A stretch of 64,000 nucleotides of DNA from Terriglobia bacterium (GCA_020073465.1 JAIQFC010000003.1:248001-312000); one strand, 5' to 3'; shown: positions 25,718-34,318, counted from the stretch's first letter. A program made the numbers and translations. Notes: generated by a model from the sequence alone, not told the origin.

Positions 25718-27277
25718 TCAGTCAAGCCGAACCGGTCTGGGCGTCCAATCCACTCCAATCGACACTATCTGCCGCTGCGAATTCCGCTTGCACGGAGGCG
25801 ATCCAGGTAGCCCGCACGCCGAGCGATCGAGCGTGAAGTAGGTAAACCCGTAGCTGCCGTAAACGCGGAAGTCGTGCCCCAGTCTCCGGTGGACGCCGAG
25901 GCCCGCAAACCCGTAAGAATATGTGTTCGCGGTAACATTCGGACAGTTCATCGATGTCAGCTGACAGAGGGCCTCCTGAGCTGCGGATAACGCCTGTATG
26001 CGGCTGTTGTGTGCATATCCCGCATCGGAAAAAATGCTCCATACTCTCGTCAGCGGGCGGTTCATGCTCACGCGAACGACGTTGCTGTTAGCTCCGGGAA
26101 AAATACCCGATCCGCTGCTAGTAAAACGTTCGTAGGCAAGGTCTACATATGTCTTCGGGAAGCGGTAACGCAAAGTGGCTCGTCCTGCGACGGTCACGCG
26201 GACATCTTCGATTGGACATTCGACAACACCTTCCTGGACCACAAGAACGCAAGGCGGGAAATTGACGGCAGTGCCTGAACTGGGAAGAGCATACAAATTG
26301 AGTCGCGTGAATTGGGGACCTGCGCTAACCAGAAAATCCGTCCTTCCCGAAATGCGGTGATCCCACATGAGCTGCACAACGTGAGTGTGGAAGGAAGTGT
26401 CCGTCTGTGAAGACGTACTCGATGGATTCGTGAATCTGAACCCTTGATACCCATACGTAAGAGCTACTTGATCATGATGGCCCACAATCCGGTCGTAGCC
26501 AGCTTGCGCTGAAACTTCGGTGCTGCCGAAAAAAGGAATGTTCACGACCCCGGGATGATCGCCCGTGTAGTGTACGAACGAGTAGCCACCGGAAGCGGTC
26601 ACCGAAGACTTCGGGGTCAGGTTCTCGGTCACGTCCACCAGGCTGAGATTCATGATCCTGGGAACCTGACCTATGCCGCCAAGCACGCTACCGCCAAAGA
26701 ACCCACTCCCGCCAAACTCTCCCAATGCTTGGCCGCTGGCACCTAAACTTCCATAGCCTCCAGCGAAATTGCCTTCCGGCAGGTAGCTGAAGGAATCGCG
26801 CACCGCGAGTTGGCCGCGTTTCCACTTGATTCTCTGGTCAACGTCCAACTGCTGCAGTTGCTTGAACCCGATGCCCGCTACGTCGTAGTACCCCACGCCT
26901 CCCACATAGACGAGCGCCAGATCGTAATTCCTCCAGAGCCGCTGCAGCTCGAGGCTGCCCAACGCGCGCGTTACCGAGTGATACCCCGTGCCACCAACAA
27001 CGTTAGCGACATTCGAATCCGCGGATTCGGTGATGTGCGCCCCCGCCTGCACGTAACTCAAAGGCGCCGCGTGTGGTAGCAGGCCGGGCTGGTCAATTGC
27101 GGAAATTGGAGGATTCTCCGTAACCGGCGCAGTCGGGTTGTTCTGTTCGAACGCCGTAACCGGCGCAACAGGTTGCGAGGCGCCGTCCTCCGGCTGCGCA
27201 AACCGATCCTGACCCCACGCCATTCCAAGCGCCAATGTGAGCAGCATCAGACTGGCAAATCCGTGGCGTTTTTTCAT
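25718..27277 (-). CDS. Outer-membrane beta-barrel protein of EPS operon
   Basis: 519 residues with a clear signal peptide (MKKRHGFASLMLLTLALGMAWGQ). After a Pro/Ala/Thr-rich stretch to about residue 75, the chain alternates polar and aromatic residues in strand-like runs (for example TASGGYSFVHY and VDLAYERFTSSGS) up to the C-terminus. This is typical of outer-membrane barrels. Proteins of this kind sit beside the export protein in XrtA-type loci; some are assumed to form the outer-membrane pore or assist export. It lies 7 bp from the upstream Wza-like gene. No closer family could be named. Confidence 0.65.
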   Translation of the reverse strand: MKKRHGFASLMLLTLALGMAWGQDRFAQPEDGASQPVAPVTAFEQNNPTAPVTENPPISAIDQPGLLPHAAPLSYVQAGAHITESADSNVANVVGGTGYHSVTRALGSLELQRLWRNYDLALVYVGGVGYYDVAGIGFKQLQQLDVDQRIKWKRGQLAVRDSFSYLPEGNFAGGYGSLGASGQALGEFGGSGFFGGSVLGGIGQVPRIMNLSLVDVTENLTPKSSVTASGGYSFVHYTGDHPGVVNIPFFGSTEVSAQAGYDRIVGHHDQVALTYGYQGFRFTNPSSTSSQTDTSFHTHVVQLMWDHRISGRTDFLVSAGPQFTRLNLYALPSSGTAVNFPPCVLVVQEGVVECPIEDVRVTVAGRATLRYRFPKTYVDLAYERFTSSGSGIFPGANSNVVRVSMNRPLTRVWSIFSDAGYAHNSRIQALSAAQEALCQLTSMNCPNVTANTYSYGFAGLGVHRRLGHDFRVYGSYGFTYFTLDRSACGLPGSPPCKRNSQRQIVSIGVDWTPRPVRLD

Positions 27278-27284
27278 GATCTCC

Positions 27285-27929
27285 CTATGGGACCACCACC
27301 GTATCGCCGGGTTTCAGCATGATGTTCTGCTCCGGATGATTCCCCTTGACCACCTCCTTGTAGTTGAACGGCAGTTTCACGTGCCGCCCATTCTCCGTGC
27401 GCAGCAGGTAGATATTCTTTAAATTGGCGAACTGCGTGAACCCCGCTGCCGACAGTGCCTGCAGCATGGTCATGTTCGGCAGCAGAGGCATCGCCCCGGT
27501 ATGCACCACCTCACCTGTCACAAAAATCCTCCGGCTGTTCATCGCCGTCACGATCACCGTCACCCGCGGATCGGCGATATACATCTTCAGTTTGTCTGTG
27601 ATCGAGGTCTTGAGTTGCATCGGCGTCAGACCCGCGGCGGAAACATCGTTGAGCAGCGGCAGCGAAATCTTTCCATCGGGCCTCACCGGCAATGACACCG
27701 TCAGATCCGGCTCCTTCCACACTGAGATATGAAGCGTGTCGTCAGCGCCGATCACATAGTCGTACCCCACTGCAGACGCAGGAACCGAGCGGGGCAGCGC
27801 AGGCATGTTGTTCCTGGTCTGCTCACTGGTTTGCCCGGATGTGCGTTGTCCGAACGCGCCTTGCACGAACGCCACTGGCGCCAGCGTCCCCGCCAGCAGC
27901 AGCACAGTACATTTCGCAACTGTCTTCAT
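27285..27929 (-). CDS. Wza-type polysaccharide export protein
   Basis: 214 residues. Signal peptide (about 1-27) then a Poly_export domain beginning YVIGADDTLHISVWKEPDLT and one SLBB domain (RIFVTGEVVHTGAMPLLPNMTMLQALS). It ends LKPGDTVVVP. This is the short XrtA-associated form that lacks the helical outer-membrane barrel of E. coli Wza. There is no lipobox cysteine at the cleavage site, so it is probably soluble or relies on the adjacent barrel protein (25,718-27,277) for the outer membrane. It is the first gene of the main minus-strand EPS operon. Confidence 0.9.
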   Translation of the reverse strand: MKTVAKCTVLLLAGTLAPVAFVQGAFGQRTSGQTSEQTRNNMPALPRSVPASAVGYDYVIGADDTLHISVWKEPDLTVSLPVRPDGKISLPLLNDVSAAGLTPMQLKTSITDKLKMYIADPRVTVIVTAMNSRRIFVTGEVVHTGAMPLLPNMTMLQALSAAGFTQFANLKNIYLLRTENGRHVKLPFNYKEVVKGNHPEQNIMLKPGDTVVVP

Positions 27930-28078
27930 GCGATCTCCGCGGAACTCAGGAAGCTCCCCACCTCATTCAGCCTGTTGAACGATGCCTCGTCGCTGATGTA
28001 CAACTCCTCGTGCTGATCAGACTCTAGGCAAGGTCTCAGTCGCACTCACCCACGGCTTGGAACAATAGAAACGACGTT

Positions 28079-29074
28079 CTAAACTGTGCAGCCCATGAAG
28101 CCACATTCCAGATTCCAGTGCAGGCCATCAACTTCTTTGGTTGGCCGCGCGCGGTGCAACCGAAGCGGATCGTCATCCCGCCGCACAGACCCTCCGTTGG
28201 TAGTCACCGCAGTCCGATACCCCACTTCCCGGCTGAGTTCGACTGTGCTCTCTTTCCAATGAGGCGAGAGCGCCGGGCATGGATAGGAAAAATGTACGAT
28301 CGGAACTCCCAACGCTCGCTCCATTCTTCGCTTGGATTCCAAGAACTCGATCTCGGCCTGATCATCGGAAACGTGTGCCATGTTGGGATGCGTCATGGTG
28401 TGCGAGCCTACAATGTGCCCTTTTGCCACCAGAGTTCGCACGTGATCCCAATTCATCATCGCTCCTTCACTGCGAACGGTCGGGTCCACTTCCAATTCAG
28501 TTTCGACGGCGAGAAGGAACTGTTCCTGAACATGGCCGGCAAGGGCCGCACAGAGATCGCAGGCACGAAGGAACGCTTGCTCGCGTTGGGACAGGCTCGC
28601 TAGTACCCATGTACGCGAGGACTGATCTATCCAACTCTTGCGCTTAGTCGTAAGAAAGGCATAACGCAAGCGGCTCGGCCATGGCAGTCTGCCCGTCTCG
28701 ATGCAGTCCACCGTTATATAAAACGTGGCGGGTACGCCCAGGCGATTGAGAATCGGAGCGGCAACTTCGTGGTTGTCCACGTATCCGTCATCGAACGTAA
28801 CTGCGACCGCGCGCGAGGGCAGTTCTTTCTGGCCTTGCGTGAAGAGAAACAGATCATCCATGCTGACTGGGGCGTAATCGCGACAGACCAACTCCATCTG
28901 CTTCTTGAAGACTTCGGTTGAGTGCATGATGCGGCCCAGCGTGACAAACTCGGACTCTGGCTGGTCGAGCACCGAGTGGTACATCAGGATAACGACCTGC
29001 GCCTGGCAAAGCCTCCCTGCCAGTCTGGTAATGCGGCTAGCTAACAGCCCGCGTTTGATCCAGACCTTGCTCAT
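28079..29074 (-). CDS. Polysaccharide deacetylase (NodB domain)
   Basis: 331 residues from ATG 29074. NodB motifs are visible: VILMYHSV at 27-34, VTFDDGY near 92 (catalytic Asp and metal Asp) and GSHTMTHPNM near 217 (metal His pair). It is followed by HFSYPCP and a C-terminal half typical of carbohydrate esterase family 4. No strong signal peptide is seen. It probably N-deacetylates an amino sugar in the EPS or its precursor. It lies alone, upstream of the export operon, with a regulatory region of 357 bp in front containing an 11-bp repeat array. Confidence 0.85.
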   Translation of the reverse strand: MSKVWIKRGLLASRITRLAGRLCQAQVVILMYHSVLDQPESEFVTLGRIMHSTEVFKKQMELVCRDYAPVSMDDLFLFTQGQKELPSRAVAVTFDDGYVDNHEVAAPILNRLGVPATFYITVDCIETGRLPWPSRLRYAFLTTKRKSWIDQSSRTWVLASLSQREQAFLRACDLCAALAGHVQEQFLLAVETELEVDPTVRSEGAMMNWDHVRTLVAKGHIVGSHTMTHPNMAHVSDDQAEIEFLESKRRMERALGVPIVHFSYPCPALSPHWKESTVELSREVGYRTAVTTNGGSVRRDDDPLRLHRARPTKEVDGLHWNLECGFMGCTV

Positions 29075-29211
29075 GAATGGATCTCCTGCATTTGATTCTC
29101 GAAGGCAGTCATGCCCGCGTTACCCGCGCCAGTCTCATGTTGCGAGCTTGCCGAAAGCACGTAACCTCCATCTGGGGTGTTCTTCGCAGTGGTCCCGGGG
29201 GGGATTGGTTT

Positions 29212-29225
29212 GCGTACCGGTACGC
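29212..29225. promoter_or_regulatory. Perfect 14-bp palindrome
   Basis: GCGTACCGGTACGC is a perfect inverted repeat with no spacer, 138 bp upstream of the deacetylase start. This form suits a dimeric regulator better than an RNA hairpin. The binding protein is unknown. Confidence 0.3.
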
Positions 29226-29291
29226 TTGAAATCGGGCCGGGGCGACACCAGTTGTGATGGTGATACCTTTTCGCTCTGGCTTGTCGTTGGG

Positions 29292-29369
29292 ATGCTAAAG
29301 GAAGGACATCTCTGATTGTTTACAGCTATGTTAAATCTCCTTTACAGACACATTAAATTTCTTCCACAG
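29292..29369 (-). promoter_or_regulatory. Five-unit 11-bp repeat array with -10 box
   Basis: On the plus strand: TTTACAG, 4 nt, GTTAAAT, 4 nt, TTTACAG, 4 nt, ATTAAAT, 4 nt, TCCACAG (29,319-29,369). All units keep an 11-bp period. On the minus strand a TAGCAT box (29,292-29,297) follows 21 nt later, that is the 10-nt gap seen at two other sites plus one 11-bp turn. This suggests an OmpR/PhoB-family activator site for the deacetylase gene. Confidence 0.5.
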
Positions 29370-29431
29370 ACAGCTCGATAGGCCGCCTCTTGGACAATGT
29401 CTAGTCCGCTGCTGCGGACCACCGCTGCCTG

Positions 29432-30694
29432 ATGAGAACAGAGCCGACGAGCGTCCCCCCCCTCGAAGTCCGCACTTACAGGACCATTGAGGAGTTGCAC
29501 GCTCTTCAACCAGCTTGGGAGGATTTGCTCGCTGCTTATCCGGCAGCAACCACCTTTTCGACGCCAGACTGGCTGATTCCGTGGTGGCGCAGTTTTGGCA
29601 AAGCTCAGCAGTTGATGGTTGCCGGCTTTTATGACTCTGCTTCCCGGCTGTGCGCCCTGGCGCCTCTTGCTGTAACGTCGCTCCGCATAGCGAAAACAGT
29701 TCCGCTTCGCGTTCTGCGATTTATGGGAGACGGAAGCAAGGACTCGGACAATCTCGATCTCCCCGTACGAGCCGGTTTTGAAGAGGCATTTGCCGCAGCA
29801 CTACTCGCCCTCCTGGAAAGCCGTCGAGGCCTGTGGGATTTGTGCGAACTGAGCACGCTCCCTCCACATTCTCCGGGGGCGAAGACCCTGCATCAATTGC
29901 TCCAGAAGAAGACCTGGGCTACTAATTCCAGACAACAGCCCGCATCTGCAATCCCGCTGCCCGCAACCTGGGAAGAATATCTGGCACAGCTGTCCGGCGA
30001 AGACCAGAAAAATCTCACACGATACTCAAAGAGACTTGAGCGGCATTATTCCGTACACATCTACCGCTGTGAGCAGGAATCGCAACTCCGTCGCTGCCTG
30101 GAGAGTCTCTTTGAGCTCCACCAGGCCCGTTGGAACTCCGCAGGAGAACCCGGCAGCTTCGGTTCCCGCGATCGAAGAGACTTTTACTACGAACTCAGCT
30201 GCTCGCTGTTACGGCGGAACTCGCTCGATCTTTGGGTGCTCGAACTGAATGGCGCAGTTGCCGCGGTGCAATTTGGATTCCGCTACGGCAACAGACTCTT
30301 CCAACTGCAGGAAGGAAACAATCCCCAGCATGCTCCAGACCGGGTCGGTTTCGTTCTCCGAGGACATGTGATTCGCGAACTGATTGCCCAAGGCGTGCGA
30401 ACCTACGATTTCCTGGGCGGAGAGTCGGGATACAAAGCCAGATGGGGCGCTAAAGGTGGATACTACATCAATCTTCGATTTGCCAGACCGTTCACCCTTG
30501 GCGCCGCCTATCTCCAGAGTTCACTGCAAGCAAGAGCAGCGAAAGACTGGCTGCGTCGAATTCTTCCACAGCCAGTCTGGCGGAACTTGCATAACTTAAA
30601 TGTCAGCTTGCACCGCGCTTCAGGGAAGAGCAGCAGAGATCGAGCCGGAAGTCCCTCGACACTGGTTGGAAAAGCAAAGGACAACGCCGAATGA
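29432..30694 (+). CDS. CelD/BcsL-like GNAT family transferase (Acetyltransf_6)
   Basis: 420 residues from ATG 29432. The N-terminal region has ELHALQPAWEDLLAA and FSTPDWLIPWWRSFG, typical of the CelD-like branch of the GNAT superfamily. The second GNAT half near 240-340 ends in RTYDFLGGESGYKARWG, the family's conserved Y-D-F-L-G-G motif. Such proteins are common in EPS loci and are thought to acylate sugars. It converges with the sulfotransferase gene 21 bp downstream. The acyl donor is unknown. Confidence 0.75.
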   Translation: MRTEPTSVPPLEVRTYRTIEELHALQPAWEDLLAAYPAATTFSTPDWLIPWWRSFGKAQQLMVAGFYDSASRLCALAPLAVTSLRIAKTVPLRVLRFMGDGSKDSDNLDLPVRAGFEEAFAAALLALLESRRGLWDLCELSTLPPHSPGAKTLHQLLQKKTWATNSRQQPASAIPLPATWEEYLAQLSGEDQKNLTRYSKRLERHYSVHIYRCEQESQLRRCLESLFELHQARWNSAGEPGSFGSRDRRDFYYELSCSLLRRNSLDLWVLELNGAVAAVQFGFRYGNRLFQLQEGNNPQHAPDRVGFVLRGHVIRELIAQGVRTYDFLGGESGYKARWGAKGGYYINLRFARPFTLGAAYLQSSLQARAAKDWLRRILPQPVWRNLHNLNVSLHRASGKSSRDRAGSPSTLVGKAKDNAE

Positions 30695-30715
30695 CTTGCA
30701 TCTCAGCCAGCTAGT

Positions 30716-31582
30716 TTAGGGAACACATTTGCTGGTTTCCGAGACGAGGGACGCTGCCGGCAGACTCCGGCTCAGCGTATATCCCAGAGTCTGCATCGCT
30801 TTTCCCCACGCCGTTTCAATCTGCTCGACTGCGCAAGGAGAGAGATTCGATCGCCAGCCCCCCGCTGTAGCGGCTCGAACGAAGGGAATATCCTTCCGCA
30901 TGCCCTTCGTGAACACCCACTGGCCCGACTGTTTTTCCTCTAGGCTGCGCATGTTCTTCGCCGAACCAAGCTCGACAGCCCGCCGGATCCGGAGCGGAGT
31001 CGTCCGCAGAGCAAGAAACTCTGCCACGCGAGCGAGTTCGGCTTCGGTGTCGACGATCATATCCTCATAGCGCAAGAGCAGAAACCTCGGGTGGTCTCTG
31101 CGCATGCTCATCCAACTCATCACATGATCACCCCAGGGCCCGCTCCTCATATCCAACTCATCGGCAATAAACAACGGGATGTACTGCTCGAGGGTGCAAT
31201 CCTGAGGCAGAAGCCTCTTCTTGAGGTTGTAGTAATAGTAGGAAACCGCGACATCCCGAGGGTCTCGAGCGATGTAGATGACGCTTGGGTACCTCGGCAC
31301 AAAGCATTCATGACTTTTCAGGATACGTGGCCGTGACACTTTCCGAAGTTTCCGGTCCGGAAGTATGTAGATCGAAGGCAGGCAAGACTCGATGTTGAGA
31401 AAGGTGACCGGCTGATCCTGATGTACAAGGTTGGCGATCAAGAACCGGACCCAAGTATTACCAGACTTGGGATAGGACACCAGAAAGACGTCGTCCGGGA
31501 AAATTGTCGCGCCACGGCCAGCACTTCCTTGTCCCGTGAGCACCCGTGATGCGTGTCGTAGCCGCCTGAGGATTCTATTCAT
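30716..31582 (-). CDS. Sulfotransferase domain protein (paralogue)
   Basis: 288 residues. PAPS motifs SYPKSGNTWVRF near 37-48 and IARDPRDVAVSYY near 104-116, with PRILKSHECF between them. It matches the protein at 6,146-7,006 in length, motif spacing and many flanking residues, so the two arose by duplication, perhaps to sulfate different positions. Its ATG overlaps the stop of the ATP-grasp gene by 4 bp. It is the last gene of a three-gene operon with an LMW phosphatase and an ATP-grasp ligase. Confidence 0.9.
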   Translation of the reverse strand: MNRILRRLRHASRVLTGQGSAGRGATIFPDDVFLVSYPKSGNTWVRFLIANLVHQDQPVTFLNIESCLPSIYILPDRKLRKVSRPRILKSHECFVPRYPSVIYIARDPRDVAVSYYYYNLKKRLLPQDCTLEQYIPLFIADELDMRSGPWGDHVMSWMSMRRDHPRFLLLRYEDMIVDTEAELARVAEFLALRTTPLRIRRAVELGSAKNMRSLEEKQSGQWVFTKGMRKDIPFVRAATAGGWRSNLSPCAVEQIETAWGKAMQTLGYTLSRSLPAASLVSETSKCVP

Positions 31583-32865
31583 GCGTGGATCTTGCTCTTT
31601 TCCGCCGTGTGCTCGGACGTTGCGAGCCGATTAGAATAACCTGTTCCCTTTCGTGGACGATGGCGTAGAACCTTTCGCAGAACCGACCAAGCGTCGGAAC
31701 TCAACAACTTCTTCGCTTGCCGGAATCCCTCCGAAATGGCCGGCACAGGATCGGCGAAGCTCCACAGTGCGTCATGAGTAAAAGGGCTCAGGTCTGCGAG
31801 GGAAGGAATCACCTCCCTCAAAGCGCCCGGTCGCTTTAGTGCGCGCTTGACACTGCCGGCGACGACGCCGTGCCAGCGACGCACGTAGCCCGCTGTCCAG
31901 CGCCAGCGGAGTCCAACCGAATAGGTACGCTGCACACTGGGTCGTTCTCCGTGTGCTATCTGCCACTCATACCAGGGGAAGTCGATCCCGGCTTTGATCG
32001 GAAGTGCCAGAGTGCCCCAGTAGCGGCCGTTGACTTCCATCAGTGCGCTCTGGCGATGCGAGCGGTCGTAACGAAACTCGACCATGGCAACGCCCTCCCA
32101 TTCCAAGGCGCGCAAGAGCGCGACCGCCTGGTCGGAGAGGAATGGTTCGAGCGGCTCGGCAATCGCCACCGCGGCAGCGCCCCCTGTGCTCGGAACCTCC
32201 TTCAAGCGCCGGTGTTGGAACATCGCGATGGGCTCGCCGCGATGCATCAGAGCTTCTACCCCGACTCCATCTCCTTGCACAAATTCCTGCAACAGCACCC
32301 TGCGGGCAAGTTGGTCATCAGCAGCCAGGGCACCACAGAGCGTCTCATAGTCCTGAAAATAACGGACTTTGAAGTCTGTCTCGCTGCTTTTATGGCTCGG
32401 CTTGGCGATGACGGGAAACTCCAACTCATGGGAAATCACTTTCAGTTCCGAGAGGCTCGAAATGCGAAAAGTCCGCGGGGCACGAATTCCTGCTCGCCTC
32501 GCAAAATCAAGAGTAATGCCCTTGTTGAGAATCCGCTGAACGATGTCGGCGGGTGGGCAGGCAACGTACGCCACCTCTCGCAGCTTCGCGTCGTGTTCTC
32601 CAATCACCGCCAAGGCCGCATCCGTCGCCGGAATCAGCATGTCGTACTTCCTGCGTGAAATGAGGCTGGTTATGGCTTCGCAGAAACTGCTCGGATCTTC
32701 ATTCCCAGGCAAACGCTCAAAGTGGCGCACCGCCTTAGATCTGAGATGAGGTTCGGATGCGGAAACAGATGCCATATCGACTCGCACGCCCTGCCGATGC
32801 AGCGACCGGGCGATCGGGATGGAAATGCGTGGCTCAACACCCAGGATTAGAACTGGCTGCTTCAT
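31579..32865 (-). CDS. ATP-grasp domain ligase
   Basis: 428 residues. A Rossmann-like pre-ATP-grasp domain (VLILGVEPRISIPIARSL, 5-22) is followed by ATP-grasp signatures: FPVIAKPSHKS near 155, VLLQEFVQGDGVGVEAL near 200 and ALMEVNGRYWGTL near 275, which supplies the metal-binding Glu and Asn. These enzymes join a carboxylate to an amine or thiol through an acyl-phosphate. Its coupling (4-bp overlaps on both sides) to the phosphatase and sulfotransferase genes suggests a shared modification step in EPS synthesis. The substrates are unknown. Confidence 0.8.
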   Translation of the reverse strand: MKQPVLILGVEPRISIPIARSLHRQGVRVDMASVSASEPHLRSKAVRHFERLPGNEDPSSFCEAITSLISRRKYDMLIPATDAALAVIGEHDAKLREVAYVACPPADIVQRILNKGITLDFARRAGIRAPRTFRISSLSELKVISHELEFPVIAKPSHKSSETDFKVRYFQDYETLCGALAADDQLARRVLLQEFVQGDGVGVEALMHRGEPIAMFQHRRLKEVPSTGGAAAVAIAEPLEPFLSDQAVALLRALEWEGVAMVEFRYDRSHRQSALMEVNGRYWGTLALPIKAGIDFPWYEWQIAHGERPSVQRTYSVGLRWRWTAGYVRRWHGVVAGSVKRALKRPGALREVIPSLADLSPFTHDALWSFADPVPAISEGFRQAKKLLSSDAWSVLRKVLRHRPRKGTGYSNRLATSEHTAEKSKIHA

Positions 32866-33638
32866 CTTCTTTGGCTTATGACTGATTTTTCCTGCTTCAC
32901 ACCCATTTCCTGCGGTTCCTCGCAGTCGCGAAACAAGCTGTCAGCGAGATTCTGGGTGCAAGTCTGCAGCAACTCGTAACAACGCACGGTTTCCTCCTCG
33001 CTGCCGAAGAACGGGTCGCGAATCTCGATCGGACGAGAACTCGTTCTGGCGTGGGAGCCGAGCAAGAAGAACTTGTCCGCTGCATCAGGGTAACGCGACA
33101 GCAATTCCACCTGATTCTGGTAATCCATCGCCAGGATTGCGTCAGCACGGTCAACCATCGCCCGAGTCAACAGCCTTGCCCGGTGCCCTTCGAGAGAAAT
33201 CCCCATCTCTTTAGCCGCGGAAACAGCCCAAGGATGCGCCGCAGTTCCCGCAGCAGCGTTCAGTCCAGCCGATACGATGTCCAAGTTCAGGTTTGAACAA
33301 CGTTTCGTGGCACGTCTGAAGAGAGCCTCGCACATCGGGCTGCGCATGATATTTCCGAAGCAGACAAAAACAAAAGACCGCGCTGACTTTGGGATCACCT
33401 GCCTTCTGCTGCCACGGAATCTAATCCCGTTGGCGATTCGGATCTTGAAGTACAGAGCTCGCTCCGCTCTGTTAAATCGGCGATAGCGGCGTATCTCCTG
33501 AACCCACGGTCGGGGAACCAACCTCTTGGCCACGTTCAGGGCAGCCTCATGCAGACGGCCACGGGAACCCCAGGGCCGTTCGGAATGTGCTGGCGGGGTG
33601 GGCGCTGGCGCTGAATCCATATCTGTCCGTGGAAACAC
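32862..33638 (-). CDS. Low-molecular-weight protein tyrosine phosphatase (Wzb-like) with N-terminal extension
   Basis: 258 residues. The catalytic loop VCFGNIMRSP near 93-102 keeps the Cys-x5-Arg core but replaces the second Cys of the usual CxGNxCRSP motif with Met. The acid loop IRDPFFG is near 210. About 90 residues before the domain are basic and Pro-rich and not typical of the family. Wzb-like phosphatases reverse BY-kinase phosphorylation in capsule systems, and a CpsD-like kinase is encoded in this locus. The start is ATG 33638 with ATG 33620 as alternative. Confidence 0.85.
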   Translation of the reverse strand: MFPRTDMDSAPAPTPPAHSERPWGSRGRLHEAALNVAKRLVPRPWVQEIRRYRRFNRAERALYFKIRIANGIRFRGSRRQVIPKSARSFVFVCFGNIMRSPMCEALFRRATKRCSNLNLDIVSAGLNAAAGTAAHPWAVSAAKEMGISLEGHRARLLTRAMVDRADAILAMDYQNQVELLSRYPDAADKFFLLGSHARTSSRPIEIRDPFFGSEEETVRCYELLQTCTQNLADSLFRDCEEPQEMGVKQEKSVISQRR

Positions 33639-33901
33639 GTGCTGCCTTCAAGACGCGGACACCCAGTACAACGATATTCGAGCCATAACCGAGACGGTGG
33701 AAACGCGACGCTCCTCACAGGCACCTTACGGCCGCGAATCGTGCAAGTTCGTCTGTTCATCTTCCAGCTCGGATCGCAACAATTCCAACATGAACTGATG
33801 ATTGGGATGGGGACGACGCCACGGCATTGCGGCCAAGAGGATAACGACCACAGCGAACAGCTTCAATGGCAACGCTTCGGTCACGTCGGCCTCTGTCTGC
33901 A

Positions 33902-33935
33902 ATGCTAGGCTCCGAGTGTTACGGGATGATTAAAG
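33902..33935 (-). promoter_or_regulatory. Candidate OmpR/PhoB-type activator site plus -10 box
   Basis: On the minus strand: CTTTAAT, 4 nt, CCGTAAC, 10 nt, TAGCAT. The layout and the 10-nt gap are the same as at 8,263-8,296. It faces the phosphatase/ATP-grasp/sulfotransferase operon, leaving a leader of about 260 nt. Confidence 0.45.
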
Positions 33936-34022
33936 AGACGAGATCCGACTGGAACCGGAATGCTCTACGGCTGCCTACTCCAGCCAGCGGAATCCCAGCA
34001 GAACGAATCGGCACGGATGACC

Positions 34023-34028
34023 TATAAT
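34023..34028 (+). promoter_or_regulatory. -10 box TATAAT
   Basis: A consensus TATAAT box 60 bp before the start of the small gene at 34,088. The -35 region (around 34,000) is a poor match (GAACGA). Confidence 0.45.
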
Positions 34029-34087
34029 GTTGGGTGTCCTTCCTTCTACCTAGCGGAACGTAGAGCTACGGAACCACAGGTCTTCCC

Positions 34088-34318
34088 ATGACAGAGAAGC
34101 AGGTCAGTCTTTGCACAAGGCTAAAGCGATTGGGTTTCACGCAAGGGAACCAGATGAAGCTGTACGGAGAGGAATTTGAGTTGCTTAGCGACCCAATCGT
34201 CATGGGGGATAACCTGGTTCTTGTGGATGCAATGGAAAGGAAGTCAGGGCGGTTGAGACGTGTCCGCATTCCGCTGCCAGTCGTGAACATGGCAAATGGA
34301 GAGCGTAGTGCCGCATGA
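34088..34318 (+). CDS. Small conserved-looking protein of unknown function
   Basis: 76 residues from ATG 34088. It is rich in Lys, Glu and Val with a patterned core (YGEEFELLSDPIVMGDNLVLVDAMERKSG) that suggests a small beta-sheet protein; no transmembrane helix and no known motif. Support for it being real: a TATAAT box 60 bp upstream, protein-like composition, and no competing frame. The SD sequence is weak. I do not recognise a family. Confidence 0.5.
   Translation: MTEKQVSLCTRLKRLGFTQGNQMKLYGEEFELLSDPIVMGDNLVLVDAMERKSGRLRRVRIPLPVVNMANGERSAA

Larger units (their letters stand above)
29075..29431. other. Regulatory intergenic region between divergent genes
   Basis: 357 bp without a believable ORF between the deacetylase (minus) and CelD-like gene (plus). 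It holds a perfect 14-bp palindrome and a five-unit direct-repeat array, both listed separately. Confidence 0.6.
33639..34087. other. Intergenic region with promoters in both directions
   Basis: 449 bp between the phosphatase operon (minus) and a small protein gene (plus). Short frames in it have no protein-like composition. It contains an activator-type promoter for the minus operon (33,902-33,935) and a TATAAT box for the plus gene, listed separately. Confidence 0.55.
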
